Assembly: GCA_030005635.1 (NCBI GenBank)
Contig: JARUHP010000031.1
Location: 1 to 38,909, forward strand
Source of the DNA: Deltaproteobacteria bacterium IMCC39146
Lineage (GTDB): Bacteria; Desulfobacterota; Desulfuromonadia; Desulfuromonadales; BM103
Length of the DNA stretch: 38,909 nucleotides
Direction: 5' to 3'
The number at the start of each line of letters is the position of its first letter. The stretch's first letter is position 1. The notes under the pieces were generated by a model. That model made no database searches. It saw nothing but the letters and a program-made list of their open reading frames with translations, and was not told the DNA's origin. The position numbers and the translations under genes are program-made. Positions 24,920 to 33,772 of the stretch are shown one piece after another.

Positions 24920-25379
24920 GTTCATCCAGGCGTAATTGGTGATGCCGAGAACCGCTCTGCCATTTCCAGCCAGAGGTATCGATCCCCTTGCGCAGGAAAT
25001 ATCTCTGCAATAACTCCTGCCGCTTGTTGCCCAGGGCTTGCGAGTCAAAGCCGGTTCCGGCCTCGCTACCTACGGAGAACTTCCAGGTGTTTCGCGGCCT
25101 GCTGATCAGCCAGTCGGAGAGAACGTCAAGGCAGGCAAGGCCTTCCATTTTCGGCAGGACAGCGCCTCTACGATAAATACTAGGTGACGTATAAACCACC
25201 TTCAGGGCATCACCCACATAACGCTGACTGACTTCGGCACAGGGCAGATCCTGCGCTGAGAAGTCCGCAAGGTTTGAGGCAAAGGTCGCTCCTACAGGAA
25301 TACCCTGCTTCTGCCCAGGAACAAAGATCGATAACAATCCGGAAGAGATGATGATCAGCATACGGCGCCGAAGATTCAC
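24903..25379 (-). CDS. Exported protein, degenerate OmpA-like C-terminal domain
   Basis: 158 aa with an N-terminal signal sequence (RRRMLIIISSGLLSIFVPG). I do not recognise a named family. The C-terminal half reads LDVLSDWLISRPRNTWKFSVGSEA, then FDSQALGNKRQELLQRYFLRKGID, which follows the OmpA/MotB order of a helix, a beta strand, an (L..xRR..V..YL...GI) helix and a final strand (WKWQSG). The match is by pattern and could be misleading. Two cysteines (LPCAE, GLACL) could form a disulfide. It ends the rimO-apbE-NusG_II-Gx run, 10 bp after the Gx gene, and overlaps the 3' end of hslO by 17 bp. A GAGGAT site precedes ATG. Confidence 0.65.
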   Translation of the reverse strand: MNLRRRMLIIISSGLLSIFVPGQKQGIPVGATFASNLADFSAQDLPCAEVSQRYVGDALKVVYTSPSIYRRGAVLPKMEGLACLDVLSDWLISRPRNTWKFSVGSEAGTGFDSQALGNKRQELLQRYFLRKGIDTSGWKWQSGSRHHQLRLDELKDSP

Positions 25380-25389
25380 GTCATTATCC

Positions 25390-25959
25390 TCATTGGTAAG
25401 TAAACGCCCCGTTCGCCTGTTGAAAGGCCGGGTGTTCTCTTAGTTCTTCAAGCAAAAGTGCGGCCAGCCATCCGGTCAGCACCCCGGCAAAGAGCGTAAA
25501 TATCATAAAGAACGGCAGAACCTGCCAGATTGCCGCATGCTGCACGACCAGTAAACGAGCCGCCAGGATTTGCCCCAGGGCATGACCTCCCGCCCCGATG
25601 GCTGATATCCCGATCGGACTCAAACGCCGCCCGGCGACACGGTACACGATAATCATAGCAGATGTTGCGAAGAGGGTGCCGACTAAAGCCAACCAGAAGC
25701 CTGGTCCGAAAATCCTGCCAAGCAGAAGCGCCCCGATACCAACCCGCGCCAGGCTGACACTCCATGCTGCGCGACCATCGTAGAGATAAAGCGCTACCAG
25801 GGTCATGACATTGGCCAGCCCGAGGCGCAACCAGGGCACGGGTGTTGGCAGCAGACTCTCAAAAGCGTGGAGGGAGACGGCGATGGCAATAAAGAGACCC
25901 AGAAAAACCTGACGACGGGAACGGCTCAAGGCCTGGGCATCAACGGCTGAGCAGGTCAT
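25390..25959 (-). CDS. Gx / heptaprenyl-diphosphate-synthase-I-like membrane protein
   Basis: 189 aa starting at ATG 25959, which has a clear AAGGAGATGTCTT site; a longer reading frame upstream is antisense noise. Five or so hydrophobic helices are predicted. WLRLGLANVMTLVALYLYDGRAA and LARVGIGALLLGRIFG match the family named 'heptaprenyl diphosphate synthase component I' or 'Gx transporter' (PF07456), whose members look like small ECF-type integral membrane components. It overlaps the NusG_II gene by 20 bp. Together with ApbE this suggests a role in envelope flavin or quinone-linked redox chemistry, but substrate is unknown. Confidence 0.83.
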   Translation of the reverse strand: MTCSAVDAQALSRSRRQVFLGLFIAIAVSLHAFESLLPTPVPWLRLGLANVMTLVALYLYDGRAAWSVSLARVGIGALLLGRIFGPGFWLALVGTLFATSAMIIVYRVAGRRLSPIGISAIGAGGHALGQILAARLLVVQHAAIWQVLPFFMIFTLFAGVLTGWLAALLLEELREHPAFQQANGAFTYQ

Positions 25960-26326
25960 AAGACATCTCCTTGTCGGAAGAGCCGTCGATGTGCACCAGA
26001 ATACGGTTCGGCACACAGGCCAGCAGGTCCGCCGTATGTTTTGCCGCACCCATGCTGACGCAGAATTTACGTGGGCAGGGAGATTCTACAATCCGGGCGC
26101 CCTGTTCATCAATGACAAGTTTTGTTTGTCCCAGGGGGCCGTCTATGGCAAGAGTACGAGGCTGATCGAGGGGGGCAGTGAAGCAGAGTTCTTCGCCGCA
26201 GGTTACCATGACGCGAGAGCCTTCGGGCATAGCCGCTATCGAGACGATCCCGGCCAGGGAAAATATCAGCAGGATGAGGACGACCAACCAGTCCCCCACG
26301 GACATGAAGTGCCAAGGCGCTTTCAT
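25940..26326 (-). CDS. Membrane-anchored NusG domain II protein
   Basis: 128 aa. One N-terminal transmembrane helix (WLVVLILLIFSLAGIVSIAA) leads to an extracytoplasmic NusG_II domain. The family signature is visible at the C-terminal side: RIVESPCPRKFCVSMG with two cysteines and LLACVPNRILVHIDG. Despite the name this family is unrelated in role to transcription factor NusG, since it lacks the NGN and KOW parts. It typically sits beside Gx and ApbE genes. ATG overlaps the apbE stop (ATGA) and the 3' end overlaps the Gx gene by 20 bp, so all three are translated together. Confidence 0.88.
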   Translation of the reverse strand: MKAPWHFMSVGDWLVVLILLIFSLAGIVSIAAMPEGSRVMVTCGEELCFTAPLDQPRTLAIDGPLGQTKLVIDEQGARIVESPCPRKFCVSMGAAKHTADLLACVPNRILVHIDGSSDKEMSYDLLSR

Positions 26327-27318
26327 GGCACAGCCTGGTAGCTTGTCCAGCCGGGGCTGCTCTGTCGGCTGCCATCAGCGGCAATAACCAAACCTTCCGC
26401 CTGCAGGAATTGTTCGAGAAGCGTTAAGCCTGCCTTGGGGCCAAGCACAAACACTGCCGTCGCCAGGGCATCGCCAAGGGCGACACTGTCGGTGACAATG
26501 GTGACACTCTGACATTCTCTGGCGGGCATGCCGGTCTTCGGATCGAAAATATGGTGGTAACGTACGCCATCTTTTTCGAAAAAGCGTTCATAGTCTCCCG
26601 AAGTGACCACGGCCCGGTTGCTGATCTGTATCGTTTCAAGGACACCCTTCTCTTCGCGGGGATGCTGAATGCCGATGCGCCAGGCACGCTCCGGGCGTTG
26701 GCCGAGAAGGTACATATCGCCGCCGGCATTGACCGCGGCATTGGCTACGCCGTGCTGCTTGAGGATCGCGACAGCTCGGTCGACGGCGTAGCCTTTTGCG
26801 ATACCGCCGAGGTCAAGTTGCAGCTGTGGGCTTGCTTTGCGAAGCTGTTGTCCTTTCAAGGCAAGGGCTTTCGGCCCGATTCCGGAGAGGGCTGCGGAAA
26901 GTTCTGCAGCGTTGGGAAGGGTTGGTGCCTCTTTATCGAAGGCCCAGAGAGCCTTGAGTCTGCCAAGCGTCATATCGAAGGCCCCGCCACTCTTGCGGGA
27001 AATCTCCAGCCCCAGGGTAAGCACTTCTGCCGTTGGCAAGGAGACTTTGCCGCCGTTTGTACTCTGTGATAGGCGTGAAACCTCGCTGTCCGCGTTGTAT
27101 CTGCTGAGCAGCTTGTCGAGACGCTCCATTTCTGTAAAAGCCGCCTCAACGGCAGCCTCGAGGGTCTCGTTGCTCTGCCCCGCAGCCATAATTTCGACGA
27201 CCGTACCCATTATGATGCGGCTGCGCCGGACCTCTTCGCCGTCAGGTTGCAGGCGCCACCAGGTGAGAGTCAGCACGACCAGCAAAAGGCCGATAATCAG
27301 GGGGCGATTCCAGGGCAA
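26323..27318 (-). CDS. apbE: ApbE-type FAD:protein FMN transferase
   Basis: 331 aa. ApbE cuts FAD and attaches FMN covalently to Thr/Ser of target redox proteins (e.g. RnfG, NqrC) outside the cytoplasm. Seen here: an uncleaved or signal-anchor N-terminus (PLIIGLLLVVLTLTWW), MGTVVEIMA, LLSRYNADSEVSRL, LDLGGIAKGYAVDRAV, NAGGDMYLLG and HHIFDPKTGMPA. No lipobox Cys is present. The start is TTG at 27318, two bases after the rimO stop, with GCGAGGACTAAGC ahead. No clear flavinylated partner is encoded in the window. Confidence 0.93.
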   Translation of the reverse strand: MPWNRPLIIGLLLVVLTLTWWRLQPDGEEVRRSRIIMGTVVEIMAAGQSNETLEAAVEAAFTEMERLDKLLSRYNADSEVSRLSQSTNGGKVSLPTAEVLTLGLEISRKSGGAFDMTLGRLKALWAFDKEAPTLPNAAELSAALSGIGPKALALKGQQLRKASPQLQLDLGGIAKGYAVDRAVAILKQHGVANAAVNAGGDMYLLGQRPERAWRIGIQHPREEKGVLETIQISNRAVVTSGDYERFFEKDGVRYHHIFDPKTGMPARECQSVTIVTDSVALGDALATAVFVLGPKAGLTLLEQFLQAEGLVIAADGSRQSSPGWTSYQAVP

Positions 27319-27320
27319 GC

Positions 27321-28658
27321 TTAGTCCTCGCAGATTTCGCCGATCAGGTCGTATTCGGAAGAGTCCGTGATTTCCAGATTGACGATGTCACCGACATCAG
27401 CCTGTCCGGAGGTGATGTAGACTTGACCGTCAACATCGGGAGCCTGGCGAACGCTACGGCCACGTAGCAGTAGTTCTGTCTCTTCGCTGTAGCCCTCGAC
27501 CAGGACCGGCTCGATCCGTCCTTTGAGTGCAAGGTTCTTCTGCAACGCAACCCGCGATTGGGCTTTCATCAACTTCTTGTAACGGGACAGCTTGGTGCGG
27601 GCAGGAACCTGACCAACAAGTTTCGCGGCCGAGGTGCCTTGCTCGCGAGAATATTGGAAAACGCCTAGACGCTCAAAGTGGCCCTCTTCAACAAAAGCGA
27701 GAAGTTTGCGGAACTGCGCGTCGGTTTCGCCGGGGAAACCAACGATCAATGAAGTCCGCAGGGTTATGTCTGGGATACGGCTGCGGATGCGTTCGAGCAG
27801 TTGACGAATGCCGGCCTCGTCGATGCGGCGGTTCATGGCGGCGAGGATCTGATCATCGATATGCTGAATCGGCAGATCAATGTAGTTGCAGATCTTCTCT
27901 TCGGCGGCCATTATGTCGAGCAGTTCGTCGGTGATGCCGTCCGGATAAGCGTAGAGCAGGCGCAACCAGACCAGCCCTTCGATTTTGACCAGCTCACGGA
28001 GCAGAGGCGCCAATTCATTGCCCTTGCCGCGCTCCGCACCAAACGCGGTGACGTCCTGGGCGATCAGGTTGATTTCCTTAACGCCGCTTTCTACCAGGCG
28101 CTTGACTTCCTCGACCACCGACGGGATGGTCCGTGAACGCAGGGTGCCACGAATACTCGGAATAACGCAGTAGGAACAATGGTTGGCGCAGCCCTCGGCG
28201 ATCTTGACGTAGGCCGAGTAGAAAGGTGATGACGTCACCCTCGGCGTGGTGTGGTCGTAGAGGTAATCGGGTAAGCCGATCTCCTGCTGCTGCTCACCCT
28301 GCAGATGGCTGTCGAGCAGCTCGAGGATACGCGGCGCGTCAGCGGTGCCCATGAAGAAATCAACTTCCGGCAGATCTTTGGCGAGATCGTCCTGATGGCG
28401 TTGCGGCAAACAGCCACTGACGATCAGCAGCTTACAGCGACCGTTTTTCTTCTGCTCCGCCACTTCGAGGATGGTTTCCACCGACTCTTCCTGGGCGTCC
28501 CGAATGAAGGCACAGGTGTTGACGACGATAATGTCGGCCTGGCTTTCATCGGTCACAATCTTGAATCGCTCGGCAGGCAGATGGCCAAGCATGACTTCGG
28601 CATCGACCAGATTTTTTGGACAACCAAGACTGACCAGGCTGACGTTGTATTTGTTCAA
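27321..28658 (-). CDS. rimO: Ribosomal protein S12 methylthiotransferase
   Basis: 445 aa. RimO adds a methylthio group to Asp of ribosomal protein S12. It is a radical-SAM MiaB-type enzyme: the N-terminal cluster cysteines are C13 (SLGCPKN), C49 (NTCAF) and C83 (SGCLPQR), and the radical-SAM CxxxCxxC is C157/C161/C164 ([10 protein letters not shown]). A C-terminal TRAM domain follows (~residues 375-440). [15 protein letters not shown] separates RimO from MiaB. The start is TTG at 28658 behind a strong GGAGGAAGTCCC; a longer frame upstream lacks a site. First gene of the run rimO-apbE-NusG_II-Gx-OmpA-like. Confidence 0.96.
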   Translation of the reverse strand: MNKYNVSLVSLGCPKNLVDAEVMLGHLPAERFKIVTDESQADIIVVNTCAFIRDAQEESVETILEVAEQKKNGRCKLLIVSGCLPQRHQDDLAKDLPEVDFFMGTADAPRILELLDSHLQGEQQQEIGLPDYLYDHTTPRVTSSPFYSAYVKIAEGCANHCSYCVIPSIRGTLRSRTIPSVVEEVKRLVESGVKEINLIAQDVTAFGAERGKGNELAPLLRELVKIEGLVWLRLLYAYPDGITDELLDIMAAEEKICNYIDLPIQHIDDQILAAMNRRIDEAGIRQLLERIRSRIPDITLRTSLIVGFPGETDAQFRKLLAFVEEGHFERLGVFQYSREQGTSAAKLVGQVPARTKLSRYKKLMKAQSRVALQKNLALKGRIEPVLVEGYSEETELLLRGRSVRQAPDVDGQVYITSGQADVGDIVNLEITDSSEYDLIGEICED

Positions 28659-28730
28659 GGGACTTCCTCCGCAGAGTTGTGTCGAAACACACAGTGCTAA
28701 AATTCTTCCAATATTCGGGGAGTTATAACA

Positions 28731-28770
28731 CAAAACCGCCCCGGGGCAAAAAAACTTTCCTCCGGGGCGG
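28731..28770 (-). terminator. Terminator after the LolA-like gene
   Basis: CCGCCCCGG (28736-28744) and CCGGGGCGG (28762-28770) form a 9-bp GC stem with a 17-nt loop. On the minus strand TTTTGTG follows. It lies 31 bp past the LolA-like stop and ends the chemosensory transcript before the rimO promoter region. Confidence 0.75.
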
Positions 28771-28801
28771 CAGTTGTCAAAATAGACCTTTTCAGAGGGG
28801 C

Positions 28802-29671
28802 TCAGAAACCCATTTCCTGACCGGTTGGGCGAACCACCTGCACGCCTGCCGGCATCATGAAGTTGAAAGACATGTCGGAAATGCCGAAATTAACCCGCAA
28901 ATTGCTGAATTCAATCGTGGTGCTGTTGCCATTCGGGTCGTAGACCGTGGTCGACAGGATCGGGAACCATAGCCCGTTCGGATCGTCTCCATAACCGAAG
29001 GCTTTAAGTTTTCGGCCTCCAAGCATCGGCGGCGCCGGTGCCGATAGTAAGGTCGAAGCGGTCTGCTCTTCGTCCTGACCAGAATTCAGGTAAGCCTCAA
29101 CAGCGTAACGGTCAACCACGATAATCATTTTGTTGATCAGCGAAGAGACACGCCTCGGCGTCAATTCGAGCACGTGATTGCCCTCGACATCTTGGTTAGG
29201 TACTGCCCAGTGGATGGAAAAATCCCGGGACAGGTTGCCCAGTCCGGTGAGAAACGTCATCGGATCATTTTGCCGAGACCTGTTGACCATCTCGATGTCC
29301 GATAGAATTACCTGGTTGTTCTCCGGCAGATAAACCCACAAGGTCTTAGCGTCTGAGACGATCTCCTGGGTGGTGGGCTGCTCGTATTGCCAACGAAATT
29401 TGACGCGTGGCACGGTGTTCGTACGCTGGTAATCAAAAGCGACTTCAACTTCTCCGCTGGCGCGCTGCAGGCGGTCCAGTGAGGCAATTTTCGACTCCTG
29501 GAAGAAATCTGCAGAGTAATCGTAAATTCTTAACTTCTCATCAGTCTTGGTCTGAAACGGGGTCTCCAGCGCACCGATGACATCGCCAAGCGATGCGGCC
29601 CAGGCGGGAGCAGCCAGGGTGGCCAGAAGAGCACCCAAGAACAAGGTGGAGAATAGGCTCCGGTTCATCAT
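28802..29671 (-). CDS. LolA-like periplasmic lipoprotein carrier
   Basis: 289 aa with a cleavable signal peptide ([17 protein letters not shown]). The mature part begins with an amphipathic helix and has [44 protein letters not shown], an order typical of LolA/outer membrane lipoprotein-sorting proteins (W.Y..P..q.i.sdg..lw.Y.P...qv). It is longer than E. coli LolA (~200 aa) by an insertion near [22 protein letters not shown] role in carrying lipoproteins across the periplasm is inferred. Strong site GAGGAGGCTGTA. It follows cheD by 24 bp, so it may be cotranscribed with the chemosensory genes. Confidence 0.78.
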   Translation of the reverse strand: MMNRSLFSTLFLGALLATLAAPAWAASLGDVIGALETPFQTKTDEKLRIYDYSADFFQESKIASLDRLQRASGEVEVAFDYQRTNTVPRVKFRWQYEQPTTQEIVSDAKTLWVYLPENNQVILSDIEMVNRSRQNDPMTFLTGLGNLSRDFSIHWAVPNQDVEGNHVLELTPRRVSSLINKMIIVVDRYAVEAYLNSGQDEEQTASTLLSAPAPPMLGGRKLKAFGYGDDPNGLWFPILSTTVYDPNGNSTTIEFSNLRVNFGISDMSFNFMMPAGVQVVRPTGQEMGF

Positions 29672-29695
29672 TACAGCCTCCTCAAAGAAAGATCC

Positions 29696-30178
29696 TCAAG
29701 TGGATACTTGGACATCATCATGGGCACAGTAAACCATCATATTGCCAGTGGCAAGATCAAACTCAACGGTACGCCCCCGATTGCCGCCGACCTCTTCGCC
29801 CAAGATCGGGATTCCGAGCGAGGCGAGGGTCGCCCTTGCGCTTCTTGCGTTTCGCGCGCCAATGCTCGTGATCAGGGTTTGATACGAGGTCTCGAACATG
29901 TTGGCGCCACCGGCGACTTTGGCGACCAGGCGATCTTTAATCGCGCCAGCTTGCACAAGCTTATCCACAATCTCAAGAATTCCGGCATCAACATATTTAC
30001 TCTCCGAGCCCAGGGCGTTCCTCTCCGGCCGATTTGGCAGAAGCAGATGTCCCAGTCCGCCGATCCTGGCTTCCGGGTCATAGAGTGCAACGGCAACACA
30101 GGAGCCAAGACCATACGCCTTGAGAACGGCTGGAGATTGATCGATCCGAACCTGGGCAATTGTGATCCGGATGCTCAT
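29696..30178 (-). CDS. cheD: Chemoreceptor glutamine deamidase CheD
   Basis: 160 aa. CheD deamidates Gln residues of chemoreceptors and also binds CheC to boost its phosphatase activity. The catalytic Cys is C27 in AYGLGSCVAVALYD, with its His partner H44 in GGLGHLLLP; the Thr-type third residue is in the later VAGGANMF / ARNARSARATL region. Length is typical. ATG overlaps the cheC stop by 4 bp, matching the known CheC-CheD pairing. Confidence 0.95.
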   Translation of the reverse strand: MSIRITIAQVRIDQSPAVLKAYGLGSCVAVALYDPEARIGGLGHLLLPNRPERNALGSESKYVDAGILEIVDKLVQAGAIKDRLVAKVAGGANMFETSYQTLITSIGARNARSARATLASLGIPILGEEVGGNRGRTVEFDLATGNMMVYCAHDDVQVST

Positions 30179-30795
30179 ACCGACCCTCCGACATCGCTGA
30201 GAAAGACATTGAGGGTGACCGGATCAGGGAGCAGGAAGAAATGACCCTTAATGGAAAGGTCCTGATCAGGTTCTCCGCCAAAATCCGTTTCGACCATCAT
30301 GGCAAAGTCGCCGGCCTGGCTCAAATCAATCAGAACATGGTCAACCACGGCACCGGCCATATCGTAGGCAAGAAGAGGCACCGAGGGGATCAGGGTCTTG
30401 TTGAGCAGGTTGCCGAGTGCGCTGAGATATGCTGAGGCGAGGATGTTGCCGACTTCTTTCAAAGCTGAAACAGACACCTCGGTCATGACCAGACCTTTTT
30501 CCTGAGGACCAAGCAGGCTGCAGAGCAGGCGATGGGCGCTCTCCTGTGGGAACAGCAACATGATGCTGCCGCGAGCGTCGCCAAGAATCTGCAGAGTGAT
30601 GCCGACCATCATCTTTTCGGCACCACCGAGATGCTCAGGGACCTTGCTTATTTCAGTGATTGTGACATTCGGAACGGTCAGATTTACACGCCGTCCGATC
30701 ATTTGTGAAAGGGCCGTGGCCGCATGACCCATGCCGATATTGCTGATTTCTTTCAAGGTGTCCAGTTGGACGCTGTTCAATTCGCGAAAGGGCAT
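30175..30795 (-). CDS. cheC: CheY-P phosphatase CheC
   Basis: 206 aa. CheC-family phosphatases have two helical active-site motifs with E and N. Both are intact here: E16/N19 in LKEISNIGMGHAATAL and E114/N117 in LKEVGNILASAYLSAL. The protein should lower CheY-P and, bound to CheD, link phosphorylation to receptor modification. GGGGAG precedes ATG; the gene starts 14 bp after the cheA stop and overlaps cheD by 4 bp. No cheZ or cheX was found in the window, so CheC is the visible phosphatase. Confidence 0.95.
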   Translation of the reverse strand: MPFRELNSVQLDTLKEISNIGMGHAATALSQMIGRRVNLTVPNVTITEISKVPEHLGGAEKMMVGITLQILGDARGSIMLLFPQESAHRLLCSLLGPQEKGLVMTEVSVSALKEVGNILASAYLSALGNLLNKTLIPSVPLLAYDMAGAVVDHVLIDLSQAGDFAMMVETDFGGEPDQDLSIKGHFFLLPDPVTLNVFLSDVGGSV

Positions 30796-30809
30796 TCATG
30801 TCTCCCCGA

Positions 30810-32783
30810 TCAATCGTTGCTGAAAAGTTGACGATCCTCAAGCAGGGACGAAGGATCAACAATGAATACAATCTGTCCGTCGCCTTCGACCGTAGCACCG
30901 CTCAGGCCGGTCAGAAGGTTAAGTGGGAAGCCAAGGCTTTTGACAAAGGCTTCGCGCTGACCGAGGAAGTGATCCACTTGTAAGCCGATACGACGCCCTT
31001 GAACTTCGGTCAGAATAACCCAGGTGGTTTCTCCGGCGGCAACCTCGGGCAGACCCAGAGCGTCGCTTAGAGAATAGAGGCTGATAAGCTCTTCATCAAT
31101 GCTGAAGATCCGTTTCTGGCCGGAGCTCTGAATCTCGCTGGTCGGTAAATCCAGAGTACGTTGGACCCGGGTGATGGGAATCGCCATCGGCTGACCGGAA
31201 CAGCTGACCAGCAGGATCTTGATGATGGAGATGGAGAGCGGCAGGCGCATCTGGACGCGGGTTCCCTGGCCTGGCGCGGAAAGGATTTCCAAAGTGCCGC
31301 CGAGGTTGCCGACCGCAGCTTTGACCACATCCATGCCTACCCCTCGCCCGGAGGTTTCGGTGATCGCTTCTGCCGTCGAGAAGCCCGGCAGGCAGACCAG
31401 CATCAGGGCATCCCGATCACTTAAATTGTTTGCCTGGGGTGTCGTCATCAAACCGCGATCCACAGCTTTCTGGCGTAACTGATCGGCGTCCATGCCCTTG
31501 CCGTCGTCAGCAACCTCAACCAGAACAAGATCTTTTTCGCGACGGGCCGACACAGTCACAATACCTTCCTGCTCTATGCCATGGTCAACCGCGTTGCGCA
31601 CGAGGTGCACCAGCGGGTCGGTTAGCTCCTCGAGGACCGCACGGTCGATACCGACTTCGGTGCCGGTTAGTTGCAGCGTGACTTTCTTGTCAGTTTTGCG
31701 GCTCAGGTCACGCACGATCCGCGGCAGGCGGCCGGTAATGCTTTCCAGCGGCATCAGGCGAGCCTGGAGGACGTGGTGATGCAGGTCATCGAGCAATCGG
31801 CTGGTCTGGCTGAGGGTCTGGGTCAGGTCGTCCCAGTCGCGGCTGCTGGTCGCCGTGTTGAGCATATGACGGTGGGTAATCAGTTCTCCGGTCAGGTTGA
31901 CAAACTGATCGAGCAGATCGGTTCGTACTCTGATGGTGCGTGCACCCTCATCGCGGTTGCGGCGGTCATCCTTGCGGCGGTCATCAATAAAACGGACCTT
32001 GACGACACCACTGATCTTCAGCAAGGCTTCTTCGATATGGCCTTTGGCTAAGGAGGTGCGTAACCAGGCCTGAATCTGCTGACAGGGTGCTCCAGCGTGT
32101 AAAGCCGCCACGTCGGGCCGACTCGATATCAGTTCACCGGACTTTTCCAGTTCGCGTAAAATCAGGATGCCGCGGGCCACGGCGGCCGGCGTGTCCTCGG
32201 CCAGGTCGACCAACACCTGATATGCGTCGGGTTCTTCAGGGAGGGGCTCTTCTTCAGAAGCGGTATCGTCCTTAGCATCACCGAGGGCTTCTGCGTCTGC
32301 TACAAGAGGTTCGGGTTCTGATACCTCGTCTTCGCTATGAACACACTCCTCTTCATCATCAACGGCGAGCAAAGACTCTTGCTGCGGGGTTTCCACTTCC
32401 TTGGCCACCATGACCGGCGGCTTCTCAGGCGTTTCCCGCAGAAAGGCTTCGATCGCCCTTTCCGGCTGATTGGATTGCAGGTCATCAAGCAGTCCGTCGA
32501 GAATATCTATGCCGCTCAGAAGGTAGTCAATTGCTGCAGAAGGGATTTGGCCGGAAGAGCGAAAGTCGTCCAGGAGGTCTTCGAGATGATGAGACAGCTT
32601 GGCCGTGCGATCAAAGCCCATGGTCGCAGCCATGCCTTTGATCGAGTGCGCCTCACGAAAGAGGGCGTCAATCGTCTCACGGTTGTCCGGTTCCTGTTCC
32701 AGGGTGACAACCAGCTTGTTCAGGTTATTGATATGTTCCCGGGTTTCCGTTAAGAAAAGATCCCGGTACTGGGACATGTCCAT
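30810..32783 (-). CDS. cheA: Chemotaxis histidine kinase CheA
   Basis: 657 aa with the usual domain order. Hpt domain with phospho-acceptor H46 in FREAHSIKGMAATMGF; an acidic linker (residues ~135-200, rich in Glu/Asp); a P2-like or second docking region with ISGVVKVRFI; dimerisation helices around LVNLTGELITHRHML; the ATPase core with N box LVHLVRNAVDHGIEQEG and GRGVGMDVV; and a C-terminal CheW-like domain ending near DPSSLLED. It autophosphorylates and passes phosphate to CheY. AGGAG lies upstream of the start. A 179-bp insert separates it from cheY. Confidence 0.96.
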   Translation of the reverse strand: MDMSQYRDLFLTETREHINNLNKLVVTLEQEPDNRETIDALFREAHSIKGMAATMGFDRTAKLSHHLEDLLDDFRSSGQIPSAAIDYLLSGIDILDGLLDDLQSNQPERAIEAFLRETPEKPPVMVAKEVETPQQESLLAVDDEEECVHSEDEVSEPEPLVADAEALGDAKDDTASEEEPLPEEPDAYQVLVDLAEDTPAAVARGILILRELEKSGELISSRPDVAALHAGAPCQQIQAWLRTSLAKGHIEEALLKISGVVKVRFIDDRRKDDRRNRDEGARTIRVRTDLLDQFVNLTGELITHRHMLNTATSSRDWDDLTQTLSQTSRLLDDLHHHVLQARLMPLESITGRLPRIVRDLSRKTDKKVTLQLTGTEVGIDRAVLEELTDPLVHLVRNAVDHGIEQEGIVTVSARREKDLVLVEVADDGKGMDADQLRQKAVDRGLMTTPQANNLSDRDALMLVCLPGFSTAEAITETSGRGVGMDVVKAAVGNLGGTLEILSAPGQGTRVQMRLPLSISIIKILLVSCSGQPMAIPITRVQRTLDLPTSEIQSSGQKRIFSIDEELISLYSLSDALGLPEVAAGETTWVILTEVQGRRIGLQVDHFLGQREAFVKSLGFPLNLLTGLSGATVEGDGQIVFIVDPSSLLEDRQLFSND

Positions 32784-32962
32784 AGCTTGTCCGGAACTCC
32801 TGAAGCAGGATTATCTAGCAGCCTGTTGGACTATCTGGGCTGAAGCGAAAATTTGACTGTTTGAGAACAGCTTTTGGCTCTTTTGAGAGTAATAGCCGTA
32901 GCTATTGGACGAAAAGGAGCTGAAATATGGACCAAACATGCGGATTTGCAGCCAGTTCATGG
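32784..32962. repeat. Structured non-coding insert between cheY and cheA
   Basis: No coding frame. It holds three small hairpins: CAGCC/GGCTG (32819-32842), CTGTT/AACAG with a TGAG loop (32857-32870) and AATAGC/GCTATT (32891-32906). The wording around 32814-32845 (TAGCAGCCTGTTGGAC...GGGCTGAAGCG) resembles a dispersed intergenic repeat I associate with Geobacter-type genomes, but I cannot confirm this. All other gaps inside the chemosensory run are under 60 bp. Confidence 0.45.
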
Positions 32963-33337
32963 TTATTCCGACAGGTTGCTAGTCACCCGATTGACGATCT
33001 CGAGGACCTTCTCTTCCTTGAAAGGCTTGACGATAAAATCTTTTGCTCCGGACTCGACTGCTTCGAGAACCAGGGAGTCCTGTCCAAGAGCACTGACCAT
33101 GACTACACAGGCACTCGCGTTCAAGGCCATAATGTCCTGTAACGCCTCGATGCCGCTTTTTTTGGGCATGACAATATCCATGGTCATCAAGTCCGGCTTG
33201 AGCTCCCGATAGAGTTCGAGAGCCATTTCACCATTCTCCGCTTCTGCGACCACATCGTGTCCCGCTCTAACGAATATATCTTTCAACATATTGCGCATGA
33301 ACAGCGAATCGTCGACAACCATCACACGTAAAGCCAT
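32963..33337 (-). CDS. cheY: Single-domain response regulator CheY
   Basis: 124 aa receiver domain only. The acidic pocket D9/D10, the phosphorylation site D54 (LMTMDIVMP), S82 (VMVSALGQ) and K104 (IVKPFKEE) are all in place. As no output domain is present, it should act by binding a motor or other target after phosphorylation by CheA. ATG 33337 with GGAGGTGCTT is chosen over a codon two residues earlier. cheW ends 9 bp upstream. Confidence 0.94.
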   Translation of the reverse strand: MALRVMVVDDSLFMRNMLKDIFVRAGHDVVAEAENGEMALELYRELKPDLMTMDIVMPKKSGIEALQDIMALNASACVVMVSALGQDSLVLEAVESGAKDFIVKPFKEEKVLEIVNRVTSNLSE

Positions 33338-33346
33338 AAGCACCTC

Positions 33347-33769
33347 CTATCCTGTATATCTATTTTCCAGTTGATTAATGACTTTATCGGTGTCGAGCAG
33401 GTTGACCCTCTTGTCTTCAAGGTAGGCCACGCCACGAATGGCACTGTCGCCAATTTCTGCAGGTGCCGGTTGCAACGACGAAAGATCGAGCCGGGCGATG
33501 CGATCAACGCCACTGACTGATAACACCATCGATTTAAATTCCGGGGTCAGTACCACATAGCGGTGATCACGCTCCTTTGCCGTGAAGCCGAGCAGTTTCG
33601 GCAGATCTATTAGGGCAAGGATCTGGCCGTGAAAATTGATCGCTCCATTAAGTACGCCCTCGGCGAGGGGGACATGGTGAAGAGCAGGGTTCTCGATGAT
33701 CTCCTGAATTGCATCGATTTCGAGCCCGTAGACCTCTTCGCCGAGAGTGAAAATCAGGGTCAGTTCCAT
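33347..33769 (-). CDS. cheW: Coupling protein CheW
   Basis: 140 aa, one CheW domain. LTLIFTLGEEVYGLEIDAIQEII, LNGAINFHGQILALIDLPKLLG and VVLTPEFKSMVLSVSGVDRIARL follow the double SH3-like layout. It bridges CheA and the chemoreceptor in the signalling array. AGGACTAAAAC precedes ATG, four bases after the MCP stop. Confidence 0.92.
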   Translation of the reverse strand: MELTLIFTLGEEVYGLEIDAIQEIIENPALHHVPLAEGVLNGAINFHGQILALIDLPKLLGFTAKERDHRYVVLTPEFKSMVLSVSGVDRIARLDLSSLQPAPAEIGDSAIRGVAYLEDKRVNLLDTDKVINQLENRYTG

Positions 33770-33772
33770 GTT

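Noticed and set aside
32927-33142. Plus-strand 71-aa frame with a good AAGGAG site, antisense to cheY
   Set aside because: It lies opposite the conserved cheY gene, shows no family features and its frame is explained by codon bias of the other strand. The ribosome-like site is probably chance.
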